Counted from the stretch's first letter, positions 7,970 through 16,382 are shown. The stretch is 64,000 bases of DNA from Bradyrhizobium erythrophlei (GCF_900129425.1 NZ_LT670817.1:6386001-6450000), one strand, 5' to 3'. Numbers and translations are program-made. Notes: generated by a model not told the origin, from the letters alone.

Positions 7970-9589
7970 CTAGGCTGCTATCGATTCATCTCTCGCGGCC
8001 AAAAGGATCATGTCGGACGCTTTTTCTGCAATCATCACCGCCGGTGCATGCGTATTCCCTGACACGAGCGTCGGCATGATCGAGCAGTCGACCACGCGAA
8101 GACCCGCTATCCCGTGAACGCGAAGGTTGGCATCCGTCACCGCCATGCCGTCGGCCCCCATCTTGCAGGTGCCGGTCGGATGAAAGATGGTTGCGCCGTT
8201 TTCACGCGCGAATTCGAGGATCTCGCTGTCCGACTGCACCGCGGCGCCGGGCTTGTATTCGCTCTCGATGTAAGGTTTGAGCGCGTCCGTCGCTGCCAGT
8301 CTGCGCGCGTATTTGATGGATTCGACGGCGCAGAGGCGATCCTTTTCGGTTGCGAGATAGTTCGGGCGCATCGACGGCGCCTGCATCGGGTCTGCCGACC
8401 TGATCTCGACGCTGCCACGCGATTCAGGCCGCAACTGGCAAACCGAGAACGTGCATCCGGACCATGGATGCGGCTTGGCGCCGGCAAGCTCTGCGGACAG
8501 GGTTCCGAAATGAAATTGGATGTCCGGTGTTGCAGAGCCTGGCAAAATGCGGGTGAAAAGGCCGCCCTGGTTGATCCCTATCCCGAGTGGCCCCGTTCCA
8601 TTCATCAGCCATTTGAGTCCGATGCGCGCCTGACCCGCGAGCGTGCGCAGGTCATCGTTCGTGGTGATCGGTTTCGAAACGCGATACATCAACCGGAATT
8701 GCAGATGGTCCTGCAGGTTCTGGCCGACGCCGGGCAGATCGTGAACGACCTCGATCCCGTGGCGACGCAGGAGGTCCGCCGGTCCGACCCCGGAGAGTTG
8801 CAGCAGTTGCGGGCTCTGCAGCGAACCCGCCGACAGAATGACTTCACGCGCCGCCCGCACCTCGTGCATGACGCCGTGCTTGCGGTAGCGCACGCCTACG
8901 GCTTTGCGGCCTTCGAGAATGAGGCCGGTGGCTTGTGCATCCGTTTCAACGCGCAGATTTTTCCGCGAACGCGCCGGTTTGAGATAGGCCACCGCCGAGC
9001 TGTTGCGCCAACCGTTGCGCGTGAACAGCTGGAAGTAACCAATGCCTTCCTGATTGCCGCTGTTGAAATCCTTGGTGCGGGGAACGCCGAGTTCCTGGGC
9101 GCCGCGAATGATGGCCTCCATCAATTCGCTTTTTTCCTCGATGTCCGACGACCATAGCGGCCCGTCAGCCCCGTGGGTCTCGCTGGCACCACGGCTGTTG
9201 TGTTCCGACTTCATGAAATATGGAAGGACGCTCTTCCAGTCCCAGCCGGCATTTCCGAGTTGCGCCCAATGGTCGTAGTCGTCGCTCTGGCCGCGAATGA
9301 AAACCAGTCCGTTGATCGAACTCGATCCGCCAAGCCCTCTCCCGCGCGGCCAGTAGATCTTTCGATCATGCATGTTGGCCTCGGGGTCGGTATAAAACCC
9401 CCAATTATAGGCCTTATGAAACATCGTTTTTCCATATCCGATCGGGATATGGATCCAGAGGTAATTGTCCCTGGGACCAGCCTCCAAGAGCAGGACCTTA
9501 TGGCGGCCATCCGCGCTCAGCCGGTTGGCCAGCACACACCCCGACGATCCTGCGCCGACGATGACATAATCGAATTCTGCCACGCTCAA
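7970..9589 (-). CDS. iseJ: GMC-family FAD oxidoreductase, candidate isethionate dehydrogenase
   Basis: The 539-residue protein is a glucose-methanol-choline flavoenzyme. It has the FAD-binding VIVGAGSSGCVLANRLS at about residues 9-25, GRGLGGSSSINGLVFIRG (family signature 1), a second signature SAGSLQSPQLLQLSGVG, and the C-terminal active-site region HPTGTCKMG with SGNTHAPA. It would oxidise a primary alcohol to an aldehyde. Beside xsc the best guess is isethionate to sulfoacetaldehyde; choline or another alcohol is the alternative. I chose TTG 9589 because AAGGGTGGG lies just upstream and the palindromes at 9608-9637 then fall in the promoter. The frame stays open to an ATG at 9616. Confidence 0.78.
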   Translation of the reverse strand: MSVAEFDYVIVGAGSSGCVLANRLSADGRHKVLLLEAGPRDNYLWIHIPIGYGKTMFHKAYNWGFYTDPEANMHDRKIYWPRGRGLGGSSSINGLVFIRGQSDDYDHWAQLGNAGWDWKSVLPYFMKSEHNSRGASETHGADGPLWSSDIEEKSELMEAIIRGAQELGVPRTKDFNSGNQEGIGYFQLFTRNGWRNSSAVAYLKPARSRKNLRVETDAQATGLILEGRKAVGVRYRKHGVMHEVRAAREVILSAGSLQSPQLLQLSGVGPADLLRRHGIEVVHDLPGVGQNLQDHLQFRLMYRVSKPITTNDDLRTLAGQARIGLKWLMNGTGPLGIGINQGGLFTRILPGSATPDIQFHFGTLSAELAGAKPHPWSGCTFSVCQLRPESRGSVEIRSADPMQAPSMRPNYLATEKDRLCAVESIKYARRLAATDALKPYIESEYKPGAAVQSDSEILEFARENGATIFHPTGTCKMGADGMAVTDANLRVHGIAGLRVVDCSIMPTLVSGNTHAPAVMIAEKASDMILLAARDESIAA

Positions 9590-9607
9590 AGTCGTCCCAC
9601 CCTTGAT

Positions 9608-9637
9608 TTGTCTCATTGAGTGAGACAATATGTCTCA
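9608..9637. promoter_or_regulatory. Nested palindromic operator between GMC gene and iclR
   Basis: TTGTCTCA (9608-9615) is inverted by TGAGACAA (9621-9628), which starts a second, perfect palindrome TGAGACAATATGTCTCA (9621-9637). The three half-sites lie between the divergent GMC oxidoreductase and IclR genes. This is a strong candidate for the binding site of the neighbouring IclR protein; a related site lies at 14089-14105. Confidence 0.65.
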
Positions 9638-9684
9638 AAGAATGGGTCAACGAACAAAATTTGTCAACTCCTGAAGGGGGAGGC

Positions 9685-9717
9685 ATGTGTTCGGCGATTG
9701 GGGTTTTTTCTAAATGA
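9685..9717 (+). other. Possible 10-codon leader ORF overlapping the iclR start
   Basis: An ATG at 9685, preceded by a GGGGGAGG tract, opens a frame coding MCSAIGVFSK. Its TGA (9715-9717) overlaps the iclR start codon in an ATGA arrangement. The Shine-Dalgarno-like tract sits too close to the ATG for an ideal site, so it may equally serve a GTG at 9687. A chance reading frame is possible. Confidence 0.3.
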
Positions 9718-10478
9718 CAACACCGACGACGACCGGAGTCTCCGAGCGCGCACTCTTGATGCTCGAGATCATTGCAAGAGCGGAAGAACCGCCGACTCTC
9801 AACGACCTCGTGACCTTGATCGAATTGCCTAAAGCGACCACGCATCGCTTCGTCACGCTTCTGGAGAAACTGGGATTCGCCAAACGCACCATTGACGGAA
9901 AACGATACGAAATCGGATATCGCCTGACCGAACTCGCGATCGACGCGATGCGCCATTCGTTTCAGCTTGCGCCGCGCCGCGCGATCCTCTCGGGTTTGGT
10001 GAGCGAGATCGGCGAGACATGCAACATCACGATGCTCGATGGGACCGAGCTGGTCTATCTGGACCGCGTCGAATCCGATTGGCCGCTGCAGATTCGTCTC
10101 AAGATCGGATCGCGCGTTCCGCTTCACTGCACCGCGAGCGGCAAGCTGTTCCTGGGTCTTGCGCCCGCTTCACTGCGAAAGGCGCTTTTCCAGTCGCACC
10201 CGCTGCGAAAGCACACACCGCGAACCATTGTTGATCTTTCCGCCCTGGAGCACGAACTGGACAAGATACGGAAAACGAAAATTGGAACCGACGATGAGGA
10301 ATTCATCGAAGGCATGACCGCTGCCGCCGTCCCGGTGATGGACTCGAAGGGAAATATCTGCGCGACGGTTGCCGTGCACGGTCCCAGCGTCCGGTTGCCG
10401 CTCGCGCGCGCCCTGGCTCTGACGCCTGCATTGTTGAGGGCTGCAAAGGCGATTGAAAGCACCTTCCACGCGCGCTGA
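9714..10478 (+). CDS. IclR-family regulator, candidate IseR
   Basis: The 254-residue protein has the IclR winged helix (about residues 5-70, LNDLVTLIELPKATTHRFVTLLEKLGF) and effector domain (CNITMLDGTELVYLDRVES, HCTASGKLFLGL, DDEEFIEGMTAAAVPV). It is divergent from the GMC-MHS operon with clear palindromes between them, so it very likely regulates that operon. No good ribosome-binding site lies directly before its ATG; translation may couple to the short leader frame at 9685. The role as isethionate sensor is inferred from neighbours. Confidence 0.88.
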   Translation: MTTPTTTGVSERALLMLEIIARAEEPPTLNDLVTLIELPKATTHRFVTLLEKLGFAKRTIDGKRYEIGYRLTELAIDAMRHSFQLAPRRAILSGLVSEIGETCNITMLDGTELVYLDRVESDWPLQIRLKIGSRVPLHCTASGKLFLGLAPASLRKALFQSHPLRKHTPRTIVDLSALEHELDKIRKTKIGTDDEEFIEGMTAAAVPVMDSKGNICATVAVHGPSVRLPLARALALTPALLRAAKAIESTFHAR

Positions 10479-10526
10479 TGCAGCAGGATTATATTTCCGG
10501 CGGCGGAGGCCGACGCCGGCGTTAGA

Positions 10527-10883
10527 TTACATCACGACAAAAACGTCGTCGTTTTCGATCTCTACGCTGAAACGCCGCAGCCGCAGTTTTCCGTGATCGG
10601 CGACAGACTCGCCGCTGATAAGGTCGAACTCAAACCCATGCCATGGACAACGAAGAATTTGCCCGGGCCTGTCCATGAGCAAAACATTCGGTTGATCGCT
10701 ATGAGCGTGTCCCGTCACGCAGCCGTGCTCGAGATTTGCGCCCTGATGGGGACAGCGGGCGCCGACGGCCTTGATTTCACCCGACGGCAGACGCGTCAGC
10801 AGAATGGTGCCTCGCCCCATCGCAAACGGCTTCATGGCGTTGCTTGCAACTTCGCTGACGCCGCAGATACGATGCCTGGTCAT
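10527..10883 (-). CDS. Rieske [2Fe-2S] protein
   Basis: The 118-residue protein is a stand-alone Rieske domain. CPHQGANLEHG (Cys-X-His) and CPWHGFEFD (Cys-X2-His) provide the two Cys and two His cluster ligands. The loop between them is longer than in classical Rieske ferredoxins, as in a known subgroup of small Rieske proteins. It has no signal peptide, so a cytoplasmic electron carrier is likely. It overlaps the amidohydrolase gene by four bases and is translated after it. No oxygenase alpha subunit is in the window, so its partner is unknown. Confidence 0.85.
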   Translation of the reverse strand: MTRHRICGVSEVASNAMKPFAMGRGTILLTRLPSGEIKAVGARCPHQGANLEHGCVTGHAHSDQPNVLLMDRPGQILRCPWHGFEFDLISGESVADHGKLRLRRFSVEIENDDVFVVM

Positions 10884-11929
10884 TGCGCCGGCGCCTCGAG
10901 GCCATACAGCGCCGCGCCGTTTTTCCAGAAGATTTTCTCCTTCAGATCGTCGGGCAATGAGCGGGGAATCGAAACCTCGGGATCATCGAAGTCGAAGTGC
11001 GGATAGTCCGTCGAGAAGACCAGATACTCGTCGCTCCCCATCAGATCGATCAACTTCATCCACTGGTCGCCGGTCAGATCTTCGGCCGGCTGGGTGGAAA
11101 ATCGCAAGCGCTCGCGCATATGCTGGCTCGGCAGTTTCTTGACCCAGGGTACCTCTACCCGGCCCTGGCGATACTCCCGGTCCATGCGCCACATCAAATG
11201 CGGCAACCAGCTGAATCCTCCCTCGAGGATGATGAAGCGCAGCGACGGATAGCCGTCGAAGACCCCGTTCAGAATAAGGCTGATGACTTCGGCCATCATC
11301 GACGTCGGCAGCAGGGTATGACGCTCGATATAATGCAGCCCCATGCCGAACGGCCCTTCGGCCAGGATGGTATGATGCAGCGCGACGACCAGCTGGTGGC
11401 GCTCGGCAGCTTCGAAAATCGGGCGATACATCGGATGGCCGTAAGCGATGTCGTCGACGACCGGCAACATCACCTGCTTGATCTGCGGATGCGCGGCCAT
11501 CCGGTCGATCTCGCGGGCCGCGGCTTCAGGATCGCGCGCATTGATCTGGATGCTGCCGATGAACCGCTTGTCTTTCGCCAGCCAATGCTCGGCAACATAG
11601 TCGTTATAGGCGGCAGCGAGCGCCGAACTCAAACCGTACTGCAACTTCAGCATCGTCGGATAAAAATATCCGGTCAGGACCGCATAGGTTTGGTTATAGG
11701 TGTCCAGCAGCTGGCGGCGCATGACCCCGTAGTCACTGACCGAGGCTGAACCGTCGGCGTTGCGGACGTCGGCGCGATTGCCGCAACCCGGTGAAGTGTA
11801 CGCAAACGGCTGACTGAAGCCGCGCCAGGCGCCGCGCTCGATCCACTCGCGGTAAGGCTCCTTCAGATAGGGAACGAGATCGCGAATCCCGGCGAAACTC
11901 TCATGAACGTCGGCGTCGATCAGAAGCAT
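10880..11929 (-). CDS. Amidohydrolase-family (amidohydrolase 2) metal-dependent hydrolase
   Basis: The 349-residue protein belongs to the TIM-barrel group that includes ACMS decarboxylase. It begins MLLIDADVHE, a metal-binding D-x-H variant, has VALHHTI in mid-barrel, and ends with FSTDYPHFDFDDP, the late Asp region, and NGAALYGL. The reaction could be C-O or C-C hydrolysis or a decarboxylation. It is the first gene of an operon with the Rieske protein. An inverted repeat at 11955-11979 lies upstream. The substrate is unknown; an aromatic or ring-cleavage acid is a guess from the neighbouring enolase-superfamily gene. Confidence 0.82.
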   Translation of the reverse strand: MLLIDADVHESFAGIRDLVPYLKEPYREWIERGAWRGFSQPFAYTSPGCGNRADVRNADGSASVSDYGVMRRQLLDTYNQTYAVLTGYFYPTMLKLQYGLSSALAAAYNDYVAEHWLAKDKRFIGSIQINARDPEAAAREIDRMAAHPQIKQVMLPVVDDIAYGHPMYRPIFEAAERHQLVVALHHTILAEGPFGMGLHYIERHTLLPTSMMAEVISLILNGVFDGYPSLRFIILEGGFSWLPHLMWRMDREYRQGRVEVPWVKKLPSQHMRERLRFSTQPAEDLTGDQWMKLIDLMGSDEYLVFSTDYPHFDFDDPEVSIPRSLPDDLKEKIFWKNGAALYGLEAPAQ

Positions 11930-11954
11930 GGCGGTCGTCTCATTCGCTGCACAA

Positions 11955-11979
11955 AAACCGGGACGAAATGTACCGGTTT
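11955..11979. promoter_or_regulatory. Inverted repeat upstream of the amidohydrolase-Rieske operon
   Basis: AAACCGG (11955-11961) is inverted by CCGGTTT (11973-11979) with an 11-base centre. It lies 26 bases upstream of the amidohydrolase start, where an operator is expected. It could also be structural. Confidence 0.4.
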
Positions 11980-11991
11980 CAGAGTGACGCT

Positions 11992-12030
11992 AAAACCCCG
12001 CCGCGCGCAAGCATTTTTTGCCGGGGTTTT
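11992..12030 (-). terminator. Terminator-like hairpin at the end of the enolase-superfamily gene
   Basis: CGGGGTTTT (12022-12030) and AAAACCCCG (11992-12000) pair perfectly over nine bases around a 21-base loop. Read on the minus strand, the 3' arm ends in a TTTT run. The stem overlaps the stop codon of the gene at 12029-13132. The loop is long for an intrinsic terminator, so efficiency is uncertain. Confidence 0.5.
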
Positions 12031-13132
12031 ACTCCGCCGTGGTCGGTATTCTCGCCGGCACGCGGAATTCCTCGCGTGCGACACGCGCCGCGGCGACGGC
12101 TTGCGGATCAAGCTGCGGCGATGCCCCGTTCAATTGAATGCTGCCGCGCTCGATGCGGAGCGGAGTGGTCAGCAAACCGTGGCGTTGCTTGAGGAATCCG
12201 TTCATCTCGCCGGCCGTCGTCAGGAGCTTCGAGCCGACACAGGCTTCCATCCAGCATCCGATTTCGGTGGCAACGCCGTTGCCGAGCACAGCGCCGAGCC
12301 CCAAAGAGCGGACGCGCGTTAATGCCCGCTCAAGTTTGTCGATTCCACCCAACTTCATCAATTTCAGTTTGATGATATCGGCCGCACCCAGGGCCGCGGC
12401 CTTTTCCACATCCGCCATGGTGTAGATCGACTCATCGAGCATGATGGGAACCGTCGCCACGCGCTTGACGGCCAAAGCAGCGCCCCAATCCCCGGCGGCG
12501 CAGGCTTGCTCGAACAGTTCGATATTGGCCGGGTCGAGACTGCGCGCGAAGGTGCAGCCGTCCTCTTTCGAATAGCCCTGGTTGGCGTCGATCCGGATCA
12601 CCGCGCGTCCGCGCAACGCCTGTTGGATGTGCCGGACGCGGCGCAAATCATCGTCGACATTCCAGCCGACCTTGACCTTGATGGTCGAATAGCCCGCCGC
12701 CAGCAGCCGTTCCAGTTCGGCCTCAATGGCTGCCGGCTCGGTCTCGTTGAGAATGGCGAGCAGTGGCAGCGATGCGGCACTCGGGTTGAGCGTAGCGTGG
12801 CCCGCCGCCATTTCCACAGCGGTCGCAAAGGCGGTCACCGTGAATGGATTTTCCTCCAGCCAGGGCGCGAGCTTGTCGTCCACCTCTCCGGTTCGAACAC
12901 CGGGCATTTTCGATCCGATCGCACGCGCCGCGTGCCAACATTGTTCGAGCGTCTCCTCGGTATATCCGGTCAGGATTGTCGCCTCGCCAACGCCCGAGCG
13001 GCCATCGGCAAAAGCCACGGTTACCAGCAGGGTATCGAAGGCTTCGACGTTACCAAACACCAGCTTGTAGGGGCTTTTGAGCGGCACCCGCAGAAGGTCA
13101 AGCTCGATCCGCTCAAGATAAGACTCTGACAT
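12029..13132 (-). CDS. Enolase-superfamily enzyme, muconate-lactonizing (MLE) subgroup
   Basis: The 367-residue protein has the capping domain (residues 1-120) and a TIM barrel with the MLE-subgroup residues: IKVKVGW on strand 2 (Lys-X-Lys general base), RIDANQGY (metal Asp), a second acid in IELFEQACA, DESIY, and IKLKLMKLGGI on strand 6 (opposite Lys). It would abstract a proton alpha to a carboxylate, as in muconate cycloisomerase, dipeptide epimerase or o-succinylbenzoate synthase. The start follows GGGGAG. The IclR gene upstream on the same strand probably controls it. The precise substrate cannot be told. Confidence 0.85.
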   Translation of the reverse strand: MSESYLERIELDLLRVPLKSPYKLVFGNVEAFDTLLVTVAFADGRSGVGEATILTGYTEETLEQCWHAARAIGSKMPGVRTGEVDDKLAPWLEENPFTVTAFATAVEMAAGHATLNPSAASLPLLAILNETEPAAIEAELERLLAAGYSTIKVKVGWNVDDDLRRVRHIQQALRGRAVIRIDANQGYSKEDGCTFARSLDPANIELFEQACAAGDWGAALAVKRVATVPIMLDESIYTMADVEKAAALGAADIIKLKLMKLGGIDKLERALTRVRSLGLGAVLGNGVATEIGCWMEACVGSKLLTTAGEMNGFLKQRHGLLTTPLRIERGSIQLNGASPQLDPQAVAAARVAREEFRVPARIPTTAE

Positions 13133-13195
13133 CGTTTACTCCCCAAGACAGGCGCTGCGTTCCGCGCAGGGTGCGGCAAACGCAGGCGATTGCTG

Positions 13196-14074
13196 TTAAA
13201 GCAATGTACGCGCAAGCTTTTCAGCAGCGCGGCGAAGCGTCGGTGCGTGTGCGCGGACGTCATTGACGCTTAGTCGCGCGACGGGTGCATGCAAGGCGAG
13301 GCCGGCGATCATCTCGCCATCGATGCCGATCAATGGAACACTCAACCCTGTCGCGCCCACCATGAATTCCTCATTGTTGACGGCCATGCGCTCGTCACGA
13401 ATCCGCGCCAGCTCTTCGTCGAGACGTTTTCGGCTGGTGATGGTATTGGGCGAATAGGCCTTGAGTTCGATCTCGTCGAGCAACGCGGTTCGCCGCGCCG
13501 TCGGCATCAACGCCAGAAACAATTTTCCCGTTGCGGTGCAATGAAGAGGCACGCGCGAACCGGCACTCAAATGCGTGCGCAAGGGCCAATTGCATTCGAC
13601 GCGTTGGACATAGGCGACCGAGCTGCCGTCGAGCACGCCAAGATTGATCGATTCGCCGATCTCGGCGACGAGGCGCTCGAGAATAGCCCGTACCGGAGAC
13701 ATTCGTGCCGAAAAAACCACCGCCCGCAGCGAAAAGCGCGCCAGGCGGTCGCCGGGCACGTAGCGCTTGCCGGTCAGGTCCCGCTTCAAAAGCTCCGCGG
13801 CTTCCAGATTGATGAGCAGCCGATGCACGGTCGCCTTTGGCATGTCCATCTGGACAACCAACTCGGCGAGGGTCAAGGCGCGGTCCGCTGCGATCAGATG
13901 TTCAAGCAGCGAAAAGCCCTTTTGCAGGGCTGACGAGCCGGCCGCGCCGGAATAAATCGGTTCTACCGGCACGATCGAGCCGGCGCCCGGCCGGCGCGCC
14001 TTGGTTTCTGTTTTCGAACCAGGCCTCAAGGCGGAAAACCCTTTTGCTGATCGGCGGCATCGCACCAATACCAT
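13196..14074 (-). CDS. IclR-family regulator
   Basis: The 292-residue protein carries a basic, low-complexity N-terminal extension of about 45 residues, then the IclR winged helix (TLAELVVQMDMPKATVHRLLINLEAAELL) and effector domain (INLGVLDGSSVAYVQRVE, HCTATGKLFLALM). I chose the ATG at 14074 because the longer frame to 14113 would place its first codons on the palindrome at 14089-14105. It lies upstream of the enolase-superfamily gene on the same strand and is divergent from an MFS gene, so either or both are likely targets. The true start may be even further in. Confidence 0.85.
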   Translation of the reverse strand: MVLVRCRRSAKGFSALRPGSKTETKARRPGAGSIVPVEPIYSGAAGSSALQKGFSLLEHLIAADRALTLAELVVQMDMPKATVHRLLINLEAAELLKRDLTGKRYVPGDRLARFSLRAVVFSARMSPVRAILERLVAEIGESINLGVLDGSSVAYVQRVECNWPLRTHLSAGSRVPLHCTATGKLFLALMPTARRTALLDEIELKAYSPNTITSRKRLDEELARIRDERMAVNNEEFMVGATGLSVPLIGIDGEMIAGLALHAPVARLSVNDVRAHAPTLRRAAEKLARTLL

Positions 14075-14088
14075 AGCATAATAGAAAC

Positions 14089-14105
14089 CGAGACGAAATA
14101 TCTCG
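14089..14105. promoter_or_regulatory. Palindromic candidate operator between iclR and MFS genes
   Basis: CGAGACGAAATATCTCG has CGAGA at 14089-14093 inverted as TCTCG at 14101-14105. It shares the pattern GAGAC-N5-RTCTC with the perfect palindrome at 9621-9637, and both sit beside an IclR gene with a divergent neighbour. It is a probable binding site for the IclR protein encoded at 13196-14074. Confidence 0.55.
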
Positions 14106-14181
14106 AAAAACAATTGCCTCAGGTCGGAAATCGGCTAGCGTCGGGGCCGGGAGCTGATTTCTAACGGAGCGTCGCGCGTCC

Positions 14182-15384
14182 ATGCTGGCCAAGGCGATTA
14201 CTGCCACGTTGGGCGTGCAGGCGATGATCGTCACGGCGTCGCTGGTCGTGCCGCTGACGGCGGCCGCCGTTGCGCCGAGCCTTGGCCTCGAGCCGCATCT
14301 GGTTGGATACTACGCATCGCTGACCTTTCTGGCCGCGGCCCTTGCCTCGCTTGCAACGCCGCAATGGGTGCGGCGCTACGGCGCCATCCGCGTCCATCAA
14401 ATCATGTTGCTGGTGGCGGTGGCGGGGCTGGTGGTTCTGTCGGCTGAAACGCTGACCGGATTCATCATCAGTGCATTGCTGCTCGGACTCGCCTACGGCC
14501 CCGCCAATCCCGCGAGTTCCTCGCTGCTGACGCGCTACACATCATCCGGCACACGGGCGCGGGTGTTTTCGCTGAAGCAAACCGCTGTGCCATTGGGTGG
14601 CGCGCTCGCGGGATTCGCCGTTCCCTTTCTGATGACGCGGATCGGCTGGCTTGGTGCGGCGCTGGCGGTCGCAGCCGTCTGCCTGTTCGGCGCCCTCCTG
14701 ATCGGCGGCTGGCGCCGCGCGCTGGATCATCAAGACGACCACGCACCGGTCGGCAGGACCGGAGCCGTCGCGGCGCTGCGTCTGATTTCGGTGAGTTCGA
14801 CTTTGCGACCGCTGGGAATCATGGCTGTTTGCTTCGCCGCGACGCAATTCAATTTCACCGCGGTGTTCGCGGCCGTTCTGGTGGAACGGATGCGATGGTC
14901 GCCGGTCGAGGCCGGTTCGGCGCTCTCGATCGCGTTGGCCGTCAGCGTGGCCTCACGGCTCGGATGGGGATGGGTCGCGGATCACCTACCGCCGCGTTTC
15001 GTGCTGGCAGCGCTTGGCGCGATGATGGCGTCCGCGACGGTCGCCTGCGCCTTTTTGGCGCCAACGTGGCCGGGTGTTGTCGTCTATGCAATCGCGTTTC
15101 TGTTCGGCGCCTCGGGCTCAAGCTGGAACGGCCTGGCGCTCTCCGAGGCCGCCCATTTCGCCCCAATCGGTCACGTCGGCGAAGCGACCGCCGGCATCAT
15201 GTTTTTCATCTATACGGGTGCGCTGATCGGACCGGCCTTGTTCAGTCTGGTCACATCGATCAGCGGAACCGTCACCCTTGCGTTCCTGCTGCTCGGATTG
15301 TTTGCGCTGCTGCCGGTCCCGTTGCTGCTGTTGAGGGACTACAGCGTCGTTGAATCCAGCCCAGCCACGAAAGCCGTCATATGA
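14182..15384 (+). CDS. MFS transporter, first gene of an operon with an oxidoreductase and Crp regulator
   Basis: The 400-residue protein is strongly hydrophobic, with about 12 membrane helices, and has the halves LGLAYGPANPASSSLL and FGASGSSWNGLALSEAAHFAP typical of MFS organic-acid carriers of the OFA/cyanate-like type. It overlaps the next gene by four bases (ATGA). A weak GGAG lies 12 bases before the ATG. The palindrome at 14089-14105 is upstream. Direction of transport and substrate are unknown. Confidence 0.8.
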   Translation: MLAKAITATLGVQAMIVTASLVVPLTAAAVAPSLGLEPHLVGYYASLTFLAAALASLATPQWVRRYGAIRVHQIMLLVAVAGLVVLSAETLTGFIISALLLGLAYGPANPASSSLLTRYTSSGTRARVFSLKQTAVPLGGALAGFAVPFLMTRIGWLGAALAVAAVCLFGALLIGGWRRALDHQDDHAPVGRTGAVAALRLISVSSTLRPLGIMAVCFAATQFNFTAVFAAVLVERMRWSPVEAGSALSIALAVSVASRLGWGWVADHLPPRFVLAALGAMMASATVACAFLAPTWPGVVVYAIAFLFGASGSSWNGLALSEAAHFAPIGHVGEATAGIMFFIYTGALIGPALFSLVTSISGTVTLAFLLLGLFALLPVPLLLLRDYSVVESSPATKAVI

Positions 15385-16382
15385 GAGCGATCAGCATTGA
15401 GGCATTTGGCGGTCCCGAAGTCTGCCGGTTGACCGACGCCGCCGAACCGCGGCCCGCCGCCGGTGAAGTGACGGTGCATCTCGCCTATGCCGGCGTCAAT
15501 TTCATGGACATCTACATGCGCAACGGAACCTATGCGCGATCCCACACCTACAAGACCCCGCTGCCGATGACGATCGGGATGGAGGGAGCAGGTACGGTGA
15601 CGGCGCTCGGCGATGGGGTGACCGGACACGCGATCGGCGACCGCGTCGGATTCTGTCTTGTCCGCGGCAGCTATGCCGAAGCCATCAATGTTCCGGCGTG
15701 GAAAGCGGTTCCGATTCCCCTCGCCGTGCCACTCCCCGTCGCCGCGGCCCTCATGCTGCAGGGCTCGACTGCGCATTATCTCAGCCATTCCGCCTTTCCG
15801 CTCGCCCCCGGGCATACCTGCCTGATCCATGCCGGCGCGGGCGGTGTCGGACAGTTGCTGATCCAGCTTGCAAGGGCGCGCGGCGCCCGCGTGCTTACGA
15901 CGGTTGGCAATGAGGACAAGGCGTCGATCGCCAGGACGTGCGGCGCCGACGAAACGATCCTGTATCGGCAGACCGATTTTCGCGAGGAGGTCATGCGTCA
16001 TACCGATGGACGCGGCGTCGATGTGGTCTACGATTCGGTCGGCCGCGATACGATCCACGGCAGCATTCGCAGTCTGAAAAAGCGCGGCATGTGCATTCTG
16101 TTCGGAGCCAGCTCCGGCGTCGTCCCGTCGATCGAACCGATCGAGCTGGCCGAAGCAGGCTCCGTTTTCTTCACCCGGCCGCATCTGGCCGACTATATGA
16201 GCGACGCCGAAGAGATTCGCGGCCGGTCGAATGACCTGTTCCGTCTGCTCGCGAGCGGCGGCCTGCATGTTGCCATCGACCGCGAATTTCCGCTGGCGGA
16301 GGCATGCGACGCACATGTCTACCTGGAAGCCGGCCAGTCACGCGGCAAGCTTCTTTTGCGTACCGAAGGTCAATTTGGATGA
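15381..16382 (+). CDS. Zinc-independent quinone oxidoreductase (MDR superfamily)
   Basis: The 333-residue NADPH-dependent protein belongs to the medium-chain dehydrogenase/reductase superfamily. It has a GroES-like N-terminal domain (VHLAYAGVNFMDIYMRNGTY) and a Rossmann domain with HAGAGGVGQLLIQLAR, the AxGGVG cofactor loop, at about residue 150. The Cys/His zinc ligands of alcohol dehydrogenases are absent, so quinone or enone reduction is expected. It overlaps both neighbours by four bases, which indicates one coupled operon with the MFS carrier and the Crp-type regulator. Confidence 0.88.
   Translation: MRAISIEAFGGPEVCRLTDAAEPRPAAGEVTVHLAYAGVNFMDIYMRNGTYARSHTYKTPLPMTIGMEGAGTVTALGDGVTGHAIGDRVGFCLVRGSYAEAINVPAWKAVPIPLAVPLPVAAALMLQGSTAHYLSHSAFPLAPGHTCLIHAGAGGVGQLLIQLARARGARVLTTVGNEDKASIARTCGADETILYRQTDFREEVMRHTDGRGVDVVYDSVGRDTIHGSIRSLKKRGMCILFGASSGVVPSIEPIELAEAGSVFFTRPHLADYMSDAEEIRGRSNDLFRLLASGGLHVAIDREFPLAEACDAHVYLEAGQSRGKLLLRTEGQFG

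Noticed and set aside
8114..9157. Long plus-strand frame opposite the GMC oxidoreductase
   Set aside because: High-GC antisense shadow; the minus strand carries all GMC motifs.
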